Source: a bacterium YEK0313 (GTDB lineage Bacteria; Pseudomonadota; Alphaproteobacteria; Rhizobiales; Phreatobacteraceae). From it: DNA of 64,000 bases. Below, piece by piece: positions 14,170 through 22,843 of this stretch (the first letter of the stretch is position 1; every line of letters starts with the position of its first letter). The stretch is from positions 3,190,615-3,254,614 of the forward strand of contig CCMO02000001.1 in the NCBI GenBank assembly GCA_000751295.2. The letters run 5' to 3'. A model generated the notes under the pieces. That model saw nothing but the letters and a program-made list of their open reading frames with translations. It had not been told where the DNA came from and made no database searches. The position numbers were made by a program, and so were the translations under genes.

Positions 14170-15342
14170 ATGGGTGAAGCCTATATCGTGGCCGCGGCGC
14201 GCACCGCCGGCGGCCGCCGCAACGGCCGGGTGGCCGGCTGGCATCCGGCGGATCTTGCCGGCGTCGTGCTCGACGCGCTGATCGAACGTTCCGGCGCCGA
14301 TCCGGCGCTGGTCGAGGACGTCATCATGGGCTGCGTCTCGCAGGCCGGCGAGCAATCGACCAACATCGCGCGGGGCGCTGTCCTGGCCTCGAAGCTGCCC
14401 GAGAGCGTGCCCGGTGTTTCGGTCGACCGGCAGTGCGGCTCCTCGCAGCAGGCGCTGCATTTCGCCGCCTCCACCGTCATGTCCGGCGTGATGGATGTGG
14501 TCATCGCCGCCGGCGTCGAAAGCATGAGCCGCGTGCCGATGGGTCTGCCTTCGGCGGTGCTGAGCAAGGCAGGCTACGGCGACTACAAGAGCCCGCGCCA
14601 GGAAGAGCGCTATCCCGGCATCGTGTTCAGCCAGTTCCCGGGCGCCGAGATGCTGGCGGTCAAGCACGGCTTCTCCAAGGACGATCTCGACCGCTTCGGC
14701 TTCGACAGCCAGAGGAAGGCGATCGCCGCGACCAAGGCGGGCAAGTTCGAGCGCGAGATCGTGCCGATCGAGGTGACCCAGGCCGACGGCAGCAAGGCGC
14801 TGCATGCGATCGACGAGGGCATCCGCTTCGACGTGACGCTGGAGGGCATCCAGGGCGTCAAGCTGATCCAGGAGGGCGGCCGCGTGACCGCGGCCACCGC
14901 GAGCCAGATCTGCGACGGCGCCTCCGGCGTCATGGTGGTCAACGAGCGCGGCCTGAAGGCGCTGGGCGCGACGCCGCTCGCCCGCATCCACGCGATGACC
15001 GTGAGCGCCGGCGATCCCGTGATCATGCTGGAGGAGCCGCTGTTTGCCACCGACAAGGCGCTGAAGCGCGTGGGGATGTCGATCGGCGACATCGATCTCT
15101 ACGAGGTCAACGAAGCCTTCGCGCCGGTGCCGATGGCCTGGCTGAAACATACCGGCGCCGACCCCGAGCGGCTCAACGTCCATGGCGGCGCCATCGCGCT
15201 CGGCCATCCGCTCGGTGGCTCCGGCACCAAGCTGATGACGACCCTGGTCCACGCCCTGCACGACCGCGGCAAACGTTATGGCCTGCAGACCATGTGCGAG
15301 GGCGGCGGCCTCGCCAATGTGACGATCGTCGAGCGGCTCTGA
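14170..15342 (+). CDS. Acetyl-CoA acetyltransferase (thiolase)
   Basis: A 390-residue thiolase that splits 3-ketoacyl-CoA (or condenses acetyl-CoA). The acyl-carrying cysteine lies in VDRQCGSSQQALHFA, the catalytic His in HGGAIALGHPLGGSG, and the second cysteine in TMCEGGGLANV. The last motif usually reads CIGGG; here it is CEGGG, common in the steroid/acyl-CoA type. GFDSQRKAIAATKAGKF is another family signature. The ATG at 14170 follows GGGAGGA; an upstream in-frame ATG (14143) has no such signal. It very likely works with the enoyl-CoA hydratases and SDRs nearby. Confidence 0.9.
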   Translation: MGEAYIVAAARTAGGRRNGRVAGWHPADLAGVVLDALIERSGADPALVEDVIMGCVSQAGEQSTNIARGAVLASKLPESVPGVSVDRQCGSSQQALHFAASTVMSGVMDVVIAAGVESMSRVPMGLPSAVLSKAGYGDYKSPRQEERYPGIVFSQFPGAEMLAVKHGFSKDDLDRFGFDSQRKAIAATKAGKFEREIVPIEVTQADGSKALHAIDEGIRFDVTLEGIQGVKLIQEGGRVTAATASQICDGASGVMVVNERGLKALGATPLARIHAMTVSAGDPVIMLEEPLFATDKALKRVGMSIGDIDLYEVNEAFAPVPMAWLKHTGADPERLNVHGGAIALGHPLGGSGTKLMTTLVHALHDRGKRYGLQTMCEGGGLANVTIVERL

Positions 15343-15365
15343 TCCGTCTTCGGCACAGCCGGCGA

Positions 15366-15386
15366 GGGCGGCCCGGGTGGCCGCCC
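15366..15386. terminator. GC-rich hairpin between convergent genes
   Basis: Perfect 8-bp stem GGGCGGCC/GGCCGCCC with a 5-base loop between the converging thiolase and PhzF-like genes. There is no T tract. It may stop transcription from both sides. Confidence 0.4.
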
Positions 15387-15434
15387 CGTCACCAAGGCGC
15401 GCGCCCGGCCGGCACGCTGCGCGGGATGCCCCGA

Positions 15435-16265
15435 CTACAGGACGACGTGGCCCGTGATGCAGGTCGTCACCGCGCCGCCGACCCACACCGTGTCGCCGAC
15501 CTGCGCGACATGGATGCGTCCGGCCCGGCCGAGCGCCGTGCCCTGGCTCGCCACATAGGCGTGCGGCGCCACGCCGCTGCCGATCAGCCATTGGGCGATG
15601 CCGGCATTCAGGCTGCCGGTCACCGGATCTTCGAAACCTGCGGCGGTAAATCCACGCACCTCGAAATCCGCGTCCTGGCCGGTCCTCGAACGATCGACCG
15701 GTGCGACGACGCCGACGCGCAGTCCCGACAGGACCGTGAAATCCGGGCGCAGCTTCAGGACGTCCTCTGCCGACCGTAGCAAGACGGCAAGCCAGCCCGG
15801 GCCGTTGTCGACCCAATGGGCCTCGACAATGTCGGCCGCCGACAGGTTGAGACCCGCAACGACCCTCGCCATGGTCTCCGCCTCCACCGGCCCCGCGCGG
15901 CGGAGCGGCGGCGCCGCGAAGGACAGCCGGTCGTCGTCGCGGCGGATCCGGATCAGTCCGGCCGCGCATTCCTGCACGATGTCTCGGGCTTTCGCCTGGC
16001 CGCCGGCGGCCAGCCAGACGTGGCAGCTGCCCAAGGTGGGATGGCCGGCGAAGGGCAGTTCGCCCTTCGGGGTGAAGATCCGGACACGATAATCCGCCTC
16101 CGGCGCGGTCGGCCGCAGCAGGAATGTCGTCTCGCTGAGGTTGGTCCAATGGGCGAAAGCCGCCATCTGCGCATCCGGCAAGGTGTCGGCGCCGATGACG
16201 ACGGCGAGCGGATTGCCGCGCAGCGGCGTCGCCGTGAAAACATCGACCTGCTGGAACGAAAACAT
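15435..16265 (-). CDS. PhzF family isomerase-like protein
   Basis: A 276-residue protein with the two-lobed PhzF/diaminopimelate-epimerase fold. Seen are QQVDVFTATPLRGNPLAVV at the start, the catalytic-glutamate segment NLSETTFLL, IFTPKGELPFAGHPTLGSCHV and, in lobe two, FEDPVTGSLNAGIAQWLIGSG. PhzF isomerises a phenazine precursor, but most homologs outside phenazine clusters have no known substrate, and no other phenazine gene is present. GGAG lies six bases before ATG 16265; an ATG one codon upstream is too close to it. Its neighbours do not explain it. Confidence 0.85.
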   Translation of the reverse strand: MFSFQQVDVFTATPLRGNPLAVVIGADTLPDAQMAAFAHWTNLSETTFLLRPTAPEADYRVRIFTPKGELPFAGHPTLGSCHVWLAAGGQAKARDIVQECAAGLIRIRRDDDRLSFAAPPLRRAGPVEAETMARVVAGLNLSAADIVEAHWVDNGPGWLAVLLRSAEDVLKLRPDFTVLSGLRVGVVAPVDRSRTGQDADFEVRGFTAAGFEDPVTGSLNAGIAQWLIGSGVAPHAYVASQGTALGRAGRIHVAQVGDTVWVGGAVTTCITGHVVL

Positions 16266-16319
16266 CATGTGCTCCGCGCGTCGCCTCCTGCCCTGGACGT
16301 TGTCCGCGCCACGCCGGTT

Positions 16320-17057
16320 TCAGCCCTTGCCGCGGCGGGGCCGGGCTGCCGCTTTCTGCAGTTTTGGGGCGGACGAGGCAAGCGCCGCAAGCGTCGCCGG
16401 CGAGGGCGGCGCGCCCAGCAGTCCCTCCATCGCGTCGAGCAGGTTCTCGTGGGCCGCCGGATGGCCCCACAGATTGCGCCAGGCGTCCGGCTGTTCGCGC
16501 GCCGCCTCGCGCGAGGAGCCGACCGCGAAGAGATAGAGCATGGCGAGCATCAGGCGCTGCTGCACCAGCGGCGCGGGATAGTCGGGCAGGAGCTGCCGCA
16601 AATGCTCGAAACAGCGGCGGATGCCGCGGTCGACGCCGCCCTGGACGACCTCGAACAGCAGGTCGCGGTGGTTGATCATCACCATGGCGAGGAACCGCAG
16701 GGCATGGTCGTCGCCGCCGTCCTCGGCCATGCTGTCGGGCGGTGCCGTCAGGATGGCGAGGATCCCACGCACGGTGATCGGATCGCCGCTTGCCTCCAGC
16801 GCGTTCAGCCGCCGCTGGTGGTGCGCGTCGAGAAGGCGCGCGACATCTTCGATCAGCTCGCGGATCAGCGCGTCCTTGGAGCGGAAATAGTAGTTGATCG
16901 AGCCGGCATTCTTCTGCCCCGCAGCCGTGACGATGGCGCGGATCGACACCGCCTCGAGGCTCTGGGTGGCGAAGAGGCGGAGTGCGACGAGCTTGATGTG
17001 CCGGCGCGTTGCCTCGCCGCGCGAAAGATCGGCGGTCGGAGCCGAGGCCGGCACCAT
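16320..17057 (-). CDS. TetR/AcrR family regulator of the enoyl-CoA hydratase operon
   Basis: A 245-residue protein. The helix-turn-helix reads RLFATQSLEAVSIRAIVTAAGQKNAGSINYYFRSKDALI, with the unusual insertion QKNAG in the turn region that marks the group whose C-terminal domain is also TetR_C-like. It lies downstream of two enoyl-CoA hydratase genes on the same strand and starts 11 bp past the stop of the nearer one; a GTG at 17075 would overlap that stop by 8 bp. Autoregulation from the shared upstream promoter (candidate operator at 18828-18846) is inferred. Confidence 0.85.
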   Translation of the reverse strand: MVPASAPTADLSRGEATRRHIKLVALRLFATQSLEAVSIRAIVTAAGQKNAGSINYYFRSKDALIRELIEDVARLLDAHHQRRLNALEASGDPITVRGILAILTAPPDSMAEDGGDDHALRFLAMVMINHRDLLFEVVQGGVDRGIRRCFEHLRQLLPDYPAPLVQQRLMLAMLYLFAVGSSREAAREQPDAWRNLWGHPAAHENLLDAMEGLLGAPPSPATLAALASSAPKLQKAAARPRRGKG

Positions 17058-17067
17058 GGCCGCCCGG

Positions 17068-17871
17068 TCAGGCACCGGTGAACCGGGCCGGCCGCTTGTC
17101 GCGGAAGGCGGCCACCCCCTCGCGGAAGTCCGCAGTGCGGCCGGCCGCGGCCTGGCCCGTCCGCTCGGCCTGCAGGACCGCTTCGAAATCGCCGCTGGTC
17201 GCGAGCCAGGCGTTCTTCCGGATCAGCGCAAGGGCGCGGGTCGGGCCATCGGCAAGCTCGGCCGCCAGCGCCTGTGCGGCGTCCTCGACCGCCTCGTCGG
17301 CCACGAGCCGGTTGATCATGCCCCATTCGAGCGCCTTGGCGGCTGGGATCTTTTCGCCGAGCAGCATCATTTCCATGGCGCGGACGCGGCCGACCGCCTT
17401 GGTGAGCAGATAGGTCGAGCCGCCGTCCGGCACGAGGCCGATGCGGCGGAAGGCCTGCAGGAAATAGGCGCTGTCGCCGGCAACGATGAGATCGGCGGCG
17501 AGTGCCAGCGAACAGCCGACACCGGCGGCCGCGCCGCGCACCGCCGAGACCCAGGGAATGGTGAGGTCGCGCAAGGCCACCATCAACGGATTGATGTGGC
17601 TTTCCAGGACCGTGCCCGCGTCGCGGTCGGCCGACGGCTGGTCGAGGCCCATGCCGGTGCCGAGATTGGCGCCCGAGGAAAAGGCGCGCGGCGAACCGGC
17701 GAGCACCAGGGCGCGGGCGTTTTTCTGCGCCACGCCGAGCGCGTTCTGGAGGCCGACGATCATGTCGAGCGAAAGGGCGTTCATCGACGCCGGATCGTTC
17801 AGCCGGATCGTGGCGACGGGGCCGGCCTGGGTGAACTGGATGGTCGGCGGCAGGTCGAGCGACTGGGACAT
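17068..17871 (-). CDS. Enoyl-CoA hydratase/isomerase family protein
   Basis: A 267-residue crotonase-fold enzyme acting on enoyl-CoA thioesters in the cytosol. The oxyanion-hole motifs are visible: SPRAFSSGANLG and VRGAAAGVGCSLALAADLIVAG. The segment FRRIGLVPDGGSTYLL corresponds to the region with the second catalytic glutamate in hydratases, but here it has Asp (VPDGG). This pattern is common in PaaG/PaaB-like isomerase-hydratases. GGAG lies eight bases before ATG 17871. It is the middle gene of a three-gene operon (hydratase, hydratase, TetR). Confidence 0.87.
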   Translation of the reverse strand: MSQSLDLPPTIQFTQAGPVATIRLNDPASMNALSLDMIVGLQNALGVAQKNARALVLAGSPRAFSSGANLGTGMGLDQPSADRDAGTVLESHINPLMVALRDLTIPWVSAVRGAAAGVGCSLALAADLIVAGDSAYFLQAFRRIGLVPDGGSTYLLTKAVGRVRAMEMMLLGEKIPAAKALEWGMINRLVADEAVEDAAQALAAELADGPTRALALIRKNAWLATSGDFEAVLQAERTGQAAAGRTADFREGVAAFRDKRPARFTGA

Positions 17872-17906
17872 GGAAAGCTCCGGTTCAGAGGGCGTTGTCG
17901 GCGCGG

Positions 17907-18683
17907 TCATTGCGCCCGGCCACGGGATTGGACGGCTGCCCGGCGCGCGCCGAGCTCCTCGGTCGAAATGGCCTTGTTGTAGCGGCGGTAGCGCTCCTGC
18001 TCGAGCGCCATGGCCGGGCCGAAGGGCAGGGCGAAGCCGTCGTCGATCAGCCGCTTGTATTCGGCAAGATAGCCGGCCGAGACCTGGGCCATGTCGGCGG
18101 CAAGCTTCAGCGCAGTGGGCATCAGCGCGGCGGGAGCGACGACATGATTGACCAGCCCCCAGTCGCATGCGGTCCGGGCATCGATGAAGTTGCCGGTGAA
18201 CGACATTTCCTTGGCGCGGTAGACGCCGACGAGACGCGGCAGTTTCTGCGACAGGCCCCAGCCGGGAATGACGCCGACCCGGCCGTGGGTATCGGCAAAG
18301 CGTGCCGCCGTCGAGGCCACGAGCACGTCGCAGGCGAGCGCCAGCTCGAAGCCGCCGGTGATGGCAACGCCGTTGATCGCCGCGATCACCGGTTTCGGGC
18401 AGAGCTCGATCGCCTTGACCGGATTGTCCTCGACGGACGCGGAATCGACCGAGCCGAGCATGCCCGCATCCGCGCCGAGCTCCTTCAGGTCGAGGCCCGC
18501 CGAGAAGGCGCGGTCGCCGGCGCCGGTCAGCACGATCGCCCTGACGCCGTCGTCCTGCCCCAGCCCGTGGATCGCCCGGGCGAGCGCCCCCATCAGCGAC
18601 CGCGACAGGGCGTTCATCGCCTGCGGGCGGTTGAGGGTGACGATGGCGACGGGGCCGTCGCGGCTGATCTCGACTTCGTTCAT
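17907..18683 (-). CDS. Enoyl-CoA hydratase
   Basis: A 258-residue crotonase-fold protein. GDRAFSAGLDLKELG and INGVAITGGFELALACDVLVAS form the oxyanion hole. FADTHGRVGVIPGWGLSQKLPRLVG lacks the classical second Glu at the usual place, though related bacterial hydratases show the same sequence. GAGGAGG precedes ATG 18683. It is the first gene of a leftward operon with a second hydratase 35 bp downstream, and diverges from the SDR at 18891. A role in beta-oxidation of an acyl-CoA is likely. Confidence 0.87.
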   Translation of the reverse strand: MNEVEISRDGPVAIVTLNRPQAMNALSRSLMGALARAIHGLGQDDGVRAIVLTGAGDRAFSAGLDLKELGADAGMLGSVDSASVEDNPVKAIELCPKPVIAAINGVAITGGFELALACDVLVASTAARFADTHGRVGVIPGWGLSQKLPRLVGVYRAKEMSFTGNFIDARTACDWGLVNHVVAPAALMPTALKLAADMAQVSAGYLAEYKRLIDDGFALPFGPAMALEQERYRRYNKAISTEELGARRAAVQSRGRAQ

Positions 18684-18827
18684 GGGATGGTTCCTCCTCG
18701 GCCGGCCCGTTGGGCCGGCAGGGTGCCGTGACGGGTTCGTTGCCGCACTCTCGCCCGCCATCTTGCCGGACCCGGGGAACGGCTGCGCCTCTGGCTTTCG
18801 GCCAAGGCTAGGAGCCATGGACAGGCA

Positions 18828-18846
18828 ATTCAAGCAGTGTTTTAAT
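18828..18846. promoter_or_regulatory. Candidate TetR operator between divergent acyl-CoA genes
   Basis: An imperfect palindrome, arms ATTCAAGCA and TGTTTTAAT (7 of 9 positions complementary, one central base), lies 45 bp before the SDR start at 18891 in the only AT-rich part of the gap. The TetR gene at 16320-17057 is the likely partner. Confidence 0.4.
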
Positions 18847-18890
18847 TTTTGACTTTCACGCGACGAAAGCCGGCCGGAGGCAAGCCCATC

Positions 18891-19673
18891 ATGTCCAGCC
18901 TGTTCGATCTCAAGGGCCGTGTCGCCGTGGTGACCGGCGGCAATGGCGGCATCGGTCTCGGCATGGCCGAGGCGCTGGCGGAGGCGGGCTGTGCCGTCTC
19001 GGTCTGGGGCCGCAATGCCGAAAAGAACGCGGCGGCGGTGGCGCGGCTCTCCGCCCTCGGCGCTGCCGCCGGTTCCGAGGCGCTCGACGTCACCGACCGG
19101 GCGGCGGTCGAGGCGGCGTTCACGCGCACGCTCGCGCGCTTCGGACGGGTCGACGGCGTGTTCGCCAATGCCGGCGTGTCCGGCGCGCAACCCGGCTCCT
19201 TCGTCGACCGCGACGACGCGGACTGGCGGCGCGTCATGGGCGCCAATGTCGACGGCGTCGTCCATGTCTTCCAGGCCGCCGCCCGCCACATGGTCGCCCG
19301 CGCCAAGGCGGGCGACCCCTTCGGCCGGCTGGTCGCGACCTCGAGCGTCGCATCGATCGACGGCGCCGCGTTCAACGAGCATTATGGGGCGTCGAAAGGT
19401 GCGGTGAATTCGTTCGTGCGCGCCATTGCCGTCGAGCTGGCGCGCCATGGCATCACGGTCAACAGCATCCTGCCCGGCTGGATCGAGACCGACATGACCA
19501 CTGATATGATGCAGAACGACAAGTTCGTACGCAATGTCAGCCCGCGCATCCCGGTGCGGCGCTTCGGCCGGCCCGCCGATTTCGCCGGCATCGCCGTCTA
19601 TCTGATGAGCCCGGCATCGGCCTATCAGACGGGCCAGACGCTGGTGATCGACGGCGGCTATACGATTTTCTGA
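18891..19673 (+). CDS. SDR family oxidoreductase
   Basis: A 260-residue classical short-chain dehydrogenase. The dinucleotide motif is TGGNGGIGLGM; the catalytic residues are in NAG (FANAGVSG), SSVASIDG (Ser) and HYGASKGAV (YxxxK). The end LVIDGGYTIF is typical. It probably oxidises a 3-hydroxyacyl-CoA or a related alcohol with NAD(P). CGGAGG precedes ATG 18891. It is the first gene of a rightward pair with the SDR at 19727 (53 bp gap) and divergent to the hydratase operon. Confidence 0.88.
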   Translation: MSSLFDLKGRVAVVTGGNGGIGLGMAEALAEAGCAVSVWGRNAEKNAAAVARLSALGAAAGSEALDVTDRAAVEAAFTRTLARFGRVDGVFANAGVSGAQPGSFVDRDDADWRRVMGANVDGVVHVFQAAARHMVARAKAGDPFGRLVATSSVASIDGAAFNEHYGASKGAVNSFVRAIAVELARHGITVNSILPGWIETDMTTDMMQNDKFVRNVSPRIPVRRFGRPADFAGIAVYLMSPASAYQTGQTLVIDGGYTIF

Positions 19674-19726
19674 AGACCAGAAACGGTGGCCGCGAACGGC
19701 CGCGGAACCACATTCCGGAGGACATC

Positions 19727-20599
19727 ATGTTCAAGGACGGCATCTTCAAGGGCAAGCGCATCCTGGTCACCGGCGGCGGCACAGGCCTTGGCCGCGGCAT
19801 GGCCGAACGTTTCCTCTCGCTCGGCGCGGAGGTCATCATCTGCGGCCGGCGCAAGTCGGTCTGCGACGAGGCCGCGGCCGAGATGATGGCGGCTCACGGC
19901 GGCAAGGTGACGGCCTATGGCGTCGACATCAGGGATGCGGCGGCCGTCGACGCCATGGTTGAGGATATTTTCAAGGGCGGGCCGCTGACCGATCTCGTCA
20001 ACAATGCCGCCGGCAACTTCATCTCGCGCACCGAGGACCTCTCGCCGCGCGGCTTCGATGCGGTCGCCAACATCGTCATGCACGGCACGTTCTACGTGAC
20101 CCATGCGGTCGGCAAGCGCTGGATCGCGTCGGGCAAGCCAGGCAGCGTCATCTCCATCGTCGTCACCTGGGTGCACAATGGCGGACCCTATGTGGTGCCT
20201 TCGGCCATGAGCAAGTCGGCCGTCCACACCATGACCAGGTCGCTCGCCATCGAATGGGGCCGCTACGGCATCCGGCTCAACGCCATCGCGCCGGGCGAGA
20301 TTCCGACCGAAGGCATGAATAAGCGCCTGACGCCGACGGAGCAGCCGGGCGCACGCACCGCCAAGCGCAATCCCATGGGCCGGACCGGCCGGATGGAGGA
20401 ATTGCAGAACCTTGCGACCTTCCTGCTCTCGGACGGCTGCCCCTGGCTGAGCGGCGAGACGATCGCCATGGACGGCGCGCAGGCGCTGGCGACCGGCGGC
20501 AACTATTACGAGCTGCGCGAATGGACGGACGAGCAGTGGACCGCCGCGCGCGACGCCATCAAGGCGCAGAACGAACGCGACAAGGCCCAGCGCGGATAA
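19727..20599 (+). CDS. SDR, 2,4-dienoyl-CoA reductase-like
   Basis: A 290-residue short-chain dehydrogenase relative. The nucleotide motif GGGTGLGRGMAERF and NNAAGNFISRTEDLSPRGFDAV resemble the 2,4-dienoyl-CoA reductase (DECR) group. The usual YxxxK is replaced by SAMSK, so the catalytic tyrosine is absent at its usual place while the lysine remains. DECR-type enzymes differ in this residue, which supports that reading. The C-terminal extension YYELREWTDEQWTAARDAIK is also typical. It would help degrade unsaturated acyl-CoAs together with the neighbouring hydratases. Confidence 0.82.
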   Translation: MFKDGIFKGKRILVTGGGTGLGRGMAERFLSLGAEVIICGRRKSVCDEAAAEMMAAHGGKVTAYGVDIRDAAAVDAMVEDIFKGGPLTDLVNNAAGNFISRTEDLSPRGFDAVANIVMHGTFYVTHAVGKRWIASGKPGSVISIVVTWVHNGGPYVVPSAMSKSAVHTMTRSLAIEWGRYGIRLNAIAPGEIPTEGMNKRLTPTEQPGARTAKRNPMGRTGRMEELQNLATFLLSDGCPWLSGETIAMDGAQALATGGNYYELREWTDEQWTAARDAIKAQNERDKAQRG

Positions 20600-20605
20600 G
20601 CACTC

Positions 20606-21085
20606 CTAGAACAATGGGATCTGCGGCTTGCTCAGCATCAGCCAGAAAATGGCGATGACCGCGAAGAAGGCCGGAAAGCCGCAGACGAACCAGATCCTAT
20701 AGAGCCTGTCGAAGGCGGGCGGCAGCGGCGTGCCGTCGCTCGCCGCCTGCCTTGCGAGGTCCCTCAGGCGCAGCTGGATCCAGACCACCGGCAGCCAGAA
20801 CAGGCCGGTGACGACATAGAGCACGAGCGACAGGACCAGCCAGCCTTCGGTCATCGGCCAGCCGAGCAAACGCGCCAGGCCGTAGCCGGTCAGCGGCTGC
20901 AGCACGACGGCGGTCGCCGTGAAGACGGTGTCGGCGATGACGACGACGCCGGCGACATGGGCGATGATGGCAGGGTTCCGGGTCCGCTCGGCCATCGCCA
21001 TGAAGAAGGCGATGCCGGCGCCGGTCCCGAACAGCACGGTCGCGCCGAGAACATGGACGAGCCGCAGGATCTCCTCGACCGGCAT
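20606..21085 (-). CDS. DUF2269-like integral membrane protein
   Basis: A 159-residue membrane protein with four segments: LVHVLGATVLFGTGAGIAFFMA, VVVIADTVFTATAVVLQPLTG, WLVLSLVLYVVTGLFWLPVVW and IWFVCGFPAFFAVIAIFWLML. The order and the HVLGATVLFGTG start match the DUF2269 family. Its ATG overlaps the stop of the upstream gene by one base (TGATG), so translation is coupled to the NAD(P)-binding protein before it. The function is unknown. Confidence 0.8.
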   Translation of the reverse strand: MPVEEILRLVHVLGATVLFGTGAGIAFFMAMAERTRNPAIIAHVAGVVVIADTVFTATAVVLQPLTGYGLARLLGWPMTEGWLVLSLVLYVVTGLFWLPVVWIQLRLRDLARQAASDGTPLPPAFDRLYRIWFVCGFPAFFAVIAIFWLMLSKPQIPLF

Positions 21086-22359
21086 CAGCGTTCGTCCAGA
21101 ATGGCCAGAGCGACGAGGGCGAGCAGCATCGCGGGAATGACCTTGACGAGCGGCCCGAGCGGATCGAGCCACAGCCCCGGCGTGGCCAGGGTCGCGCCGG
21201 CGAGATAGCCGAGGCTCAGGACGAGCATGCCGATGAGCGCCGTTTTGGCCCAGGGCCTGACCAGCACCGCCAGCCCGACCGTGATGTCGGCGAAACAGGT
21301 GGCGACCGTCGCGGCCCCGGCCAGCGACGGCGGCAGGGCCGCTTCCATATGGGTGCGCGCCGCACCGAGCGACAGGAATGGGATGAGGCCTGAGGCGAGC
21401 CAGAACAGGGCCAGGCCGACGACGATGACCGGTTTCAGGAGATAGAGGCGGGCGAACCAGAGGTCCTGCACGCCGGAAGGATTGGCGGCGAGCGTCTCCC
21501 GGGCGGTCGGTTGGCGGGCGGCGGTCGCGGCGCCGGCAAGCCCGCCGGCCATGAGCGTCATGGCGGTCGAGCGCAGCGGCGAGCGCCAGCCGAGCCTGCC
21601 GGCAAGGTCGGCGAGCCAGGTGACCGGCTTTGCGAGCGCCGGCGGCAGGTCGATCGCGCGCGCCGCGGGCAAGCCGAGCCAGGACCGGTGCAAGCCGACG
21701 AGGTCGCCGAGCGTCGACCGGTCGGCGGCGGCGAAGGCAATATCCGAGCCGGCCGGGAGCGTTCCGGCGACCGCGTCGGCGACGGCCGATGCCAGGGCGT
21801 CGAGATCGGAGGTTGCAACCACCTGGCGCGCATGGACCAGCGGCAGGGCGAAAGGCAGGGCGGCAAGCGCCCGCAGCAGCGCCGAGCCGCCATGGGCATT
21901 GCGCCCGAGCACCACGGAGGGGCGGAGAATGACGAAGGGCACGCCGCTTGCGGCGAGGGCATCGTCCGCCGCGCGCTTCGTGGCGAGGAAGGCGACGTCG
22001 CGGCCCGGGCCTTGCGTTTCCGCGGAGATCTGGACGATGCGCATTATTCCCTTGGCGCGCGCCGCTTCGTAGAGCGCCAGCATGGCCCGTTCCTGCGTCG
22101 CCGCGACGTCGTCGAGAAGGCCGTCCTGCAGGGCGCCGGCCGCATTGACCACGACGTCCTGGCCGTCGAGAAGCCCGCTCCAGTCGGCGGCGGCGGTCAG
22201 ACCAGCGAGATCGACGGGCTGCCAGGACACGGCCGGCATCTTCCGCGCCATCCGGCCCGGGCGGCGGCCGATGCCGGTCACGCCGTGTCCCGCCGTCAGG
22301 AGCTTGGCCGCAATGGCCGAACCAATGAAGCCGGTCGCTCCAAGAACCAGTATCTTCAT
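21085..22359 (-). CDS. NAD(P)-binding protein fused to a DoxX-like membrane domain
   Basis: A 424-residue two-part protein. Residues 1 to about 290 form an atypical SDR/NmrA-like domain (MKILVLGATGFIGSAIAAKL; NAAGALQDG; FVILRPSVVLGRNAHGGSALL). From about 300 onward there are four membrane segments (LLKPVIVVGLALFWLASGLI, ATCFADITVGLAVLVRPW, ALIGMLVLSLGYLAGATL, LVKVIPAMLLALVALAIL) of the DoxX-like SDR-associated type. It is probably an inner-membrane oxidoreductase or isomerase acting near the quinone or lipid pool. Translationally coupled to the DUF2269-like gene. Confidence 0.8.
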   Translation of the reverse strand: MKILVLGATGFIGSAIAAKLLTAGHGVTGIGRRPGRMARKMPAVSWQPVDLAGLTAAADWSGLLDGQDVVVNAAGALQDGLLDDVAATQERAMLALYEAARAKGIMRIVQISAETQGPGRDVAFLATKRAADDALAASGVPFVILRPSVVLGRNAHGGSALLRALAALPFALPLVHARQVVATSDLDALASAVADAVAGTLPAGSDIAFAAADRSTLGDLVGLHRSWLGLPAARAIDLPPALAKPVTWLADLAGRLGWRSPLRSTAMTLMAGGLAGAATAARQPTARETLAANPSGVQDLWFARLYLLKPVIVVGLALFWLASGLIPFLSLGAARTHMEAALPPSLAGAATVATCFADITVGLAVLVRPWAKTALIGMLVLSLGYLAGATLATPGLWLDPLGPLVKVIPAMLLALVALAILDER

Positions 22360-22535
22360 GCGGTGTCCCGGCGCATCAAAAGGCCCACATCCGGCGCCGC
22401 CCTGCGGCAAGGCCCGTCAGCAATAGCCGAGCCAATGCCGCCGCGCCAAGGGATGCGGATCGCAGGTAATAGAGGTCGCTGGAAACGGTCGGCTATGGCA
22501 GTTTCCGATCAATCGTTCTCCTGATAGTGTTTAAT

Positions 22536-22548
22536 CCTACCGAGTAGG
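22536..22548. promoter_or_regulatory. Candidate ParD operator
   Basis: Perfect inverted repeat CCTAC-CGA-GTAGG lies 20 bp before parD. Antitoxins of this family usually repress their own operon through such a repeat. Confidence 0.5.
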
Positions 22549-22567
22549 CGAATGAGCGGAGTTCGCG

Positions 22568-22843
22568 ATGAGGAGCACGCAGCAGTTCAGTGTCACCTTG
22601 CCGAACGATATGGCGCAAATGGTCAAGGCCAAGGTTTCGTCGGGGGAATATGCCAGCGAGAGCGAGGTGATCCGCGACGGCTTGCGCGCCCTGCAGGCGC
22701 GCGACAAGGCCATCGATGCGTGGCTGCGCACGGAAGTCGCGGCCGCTTCCGATGCGCTGAAAGCAGATCCTCGCCGAGCGCTCGGCATCGAGCAGGTACG
22801 CGAGCAGCTCGCGAACAGACGGAAGCGGTCGGCTTCGACGTGA
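22568..22843 (+). CDS. parD: ParD-family antitoxin
   Basis: A 91-residue protein with an N-terminal ribbon-helix-helix (QFSVTLPNDMAQMVKAKVSSGEYASESEVIRDGLRAL) that binds DNA and a disordered, charged C-terminus (EQVREQLANRRKRSAST) that masks the toxin. An operator-like repeat lies just upstream. The stop codon overlaps the toxin start by four bases, as is usual for such pairs. Confidence 0.92.
   Translation: MRSTQQFSVTLPNDMAQMVKAKVSSGEYASESEVIRDGLRALQARDKAIDAWLRTEVAAASDALKADPRRALGIEQVREQLANRRKRSAST

Noticed and set aside
14134..16470. A 778-codon frame opposite the thiolase and PhzF-like genes
   Set aside because: It runs antisense to the thiolase and continues out of frame through the PhzF-like gene, so it joins shadow sequence of two well-supported genes. 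No motif or start signal.
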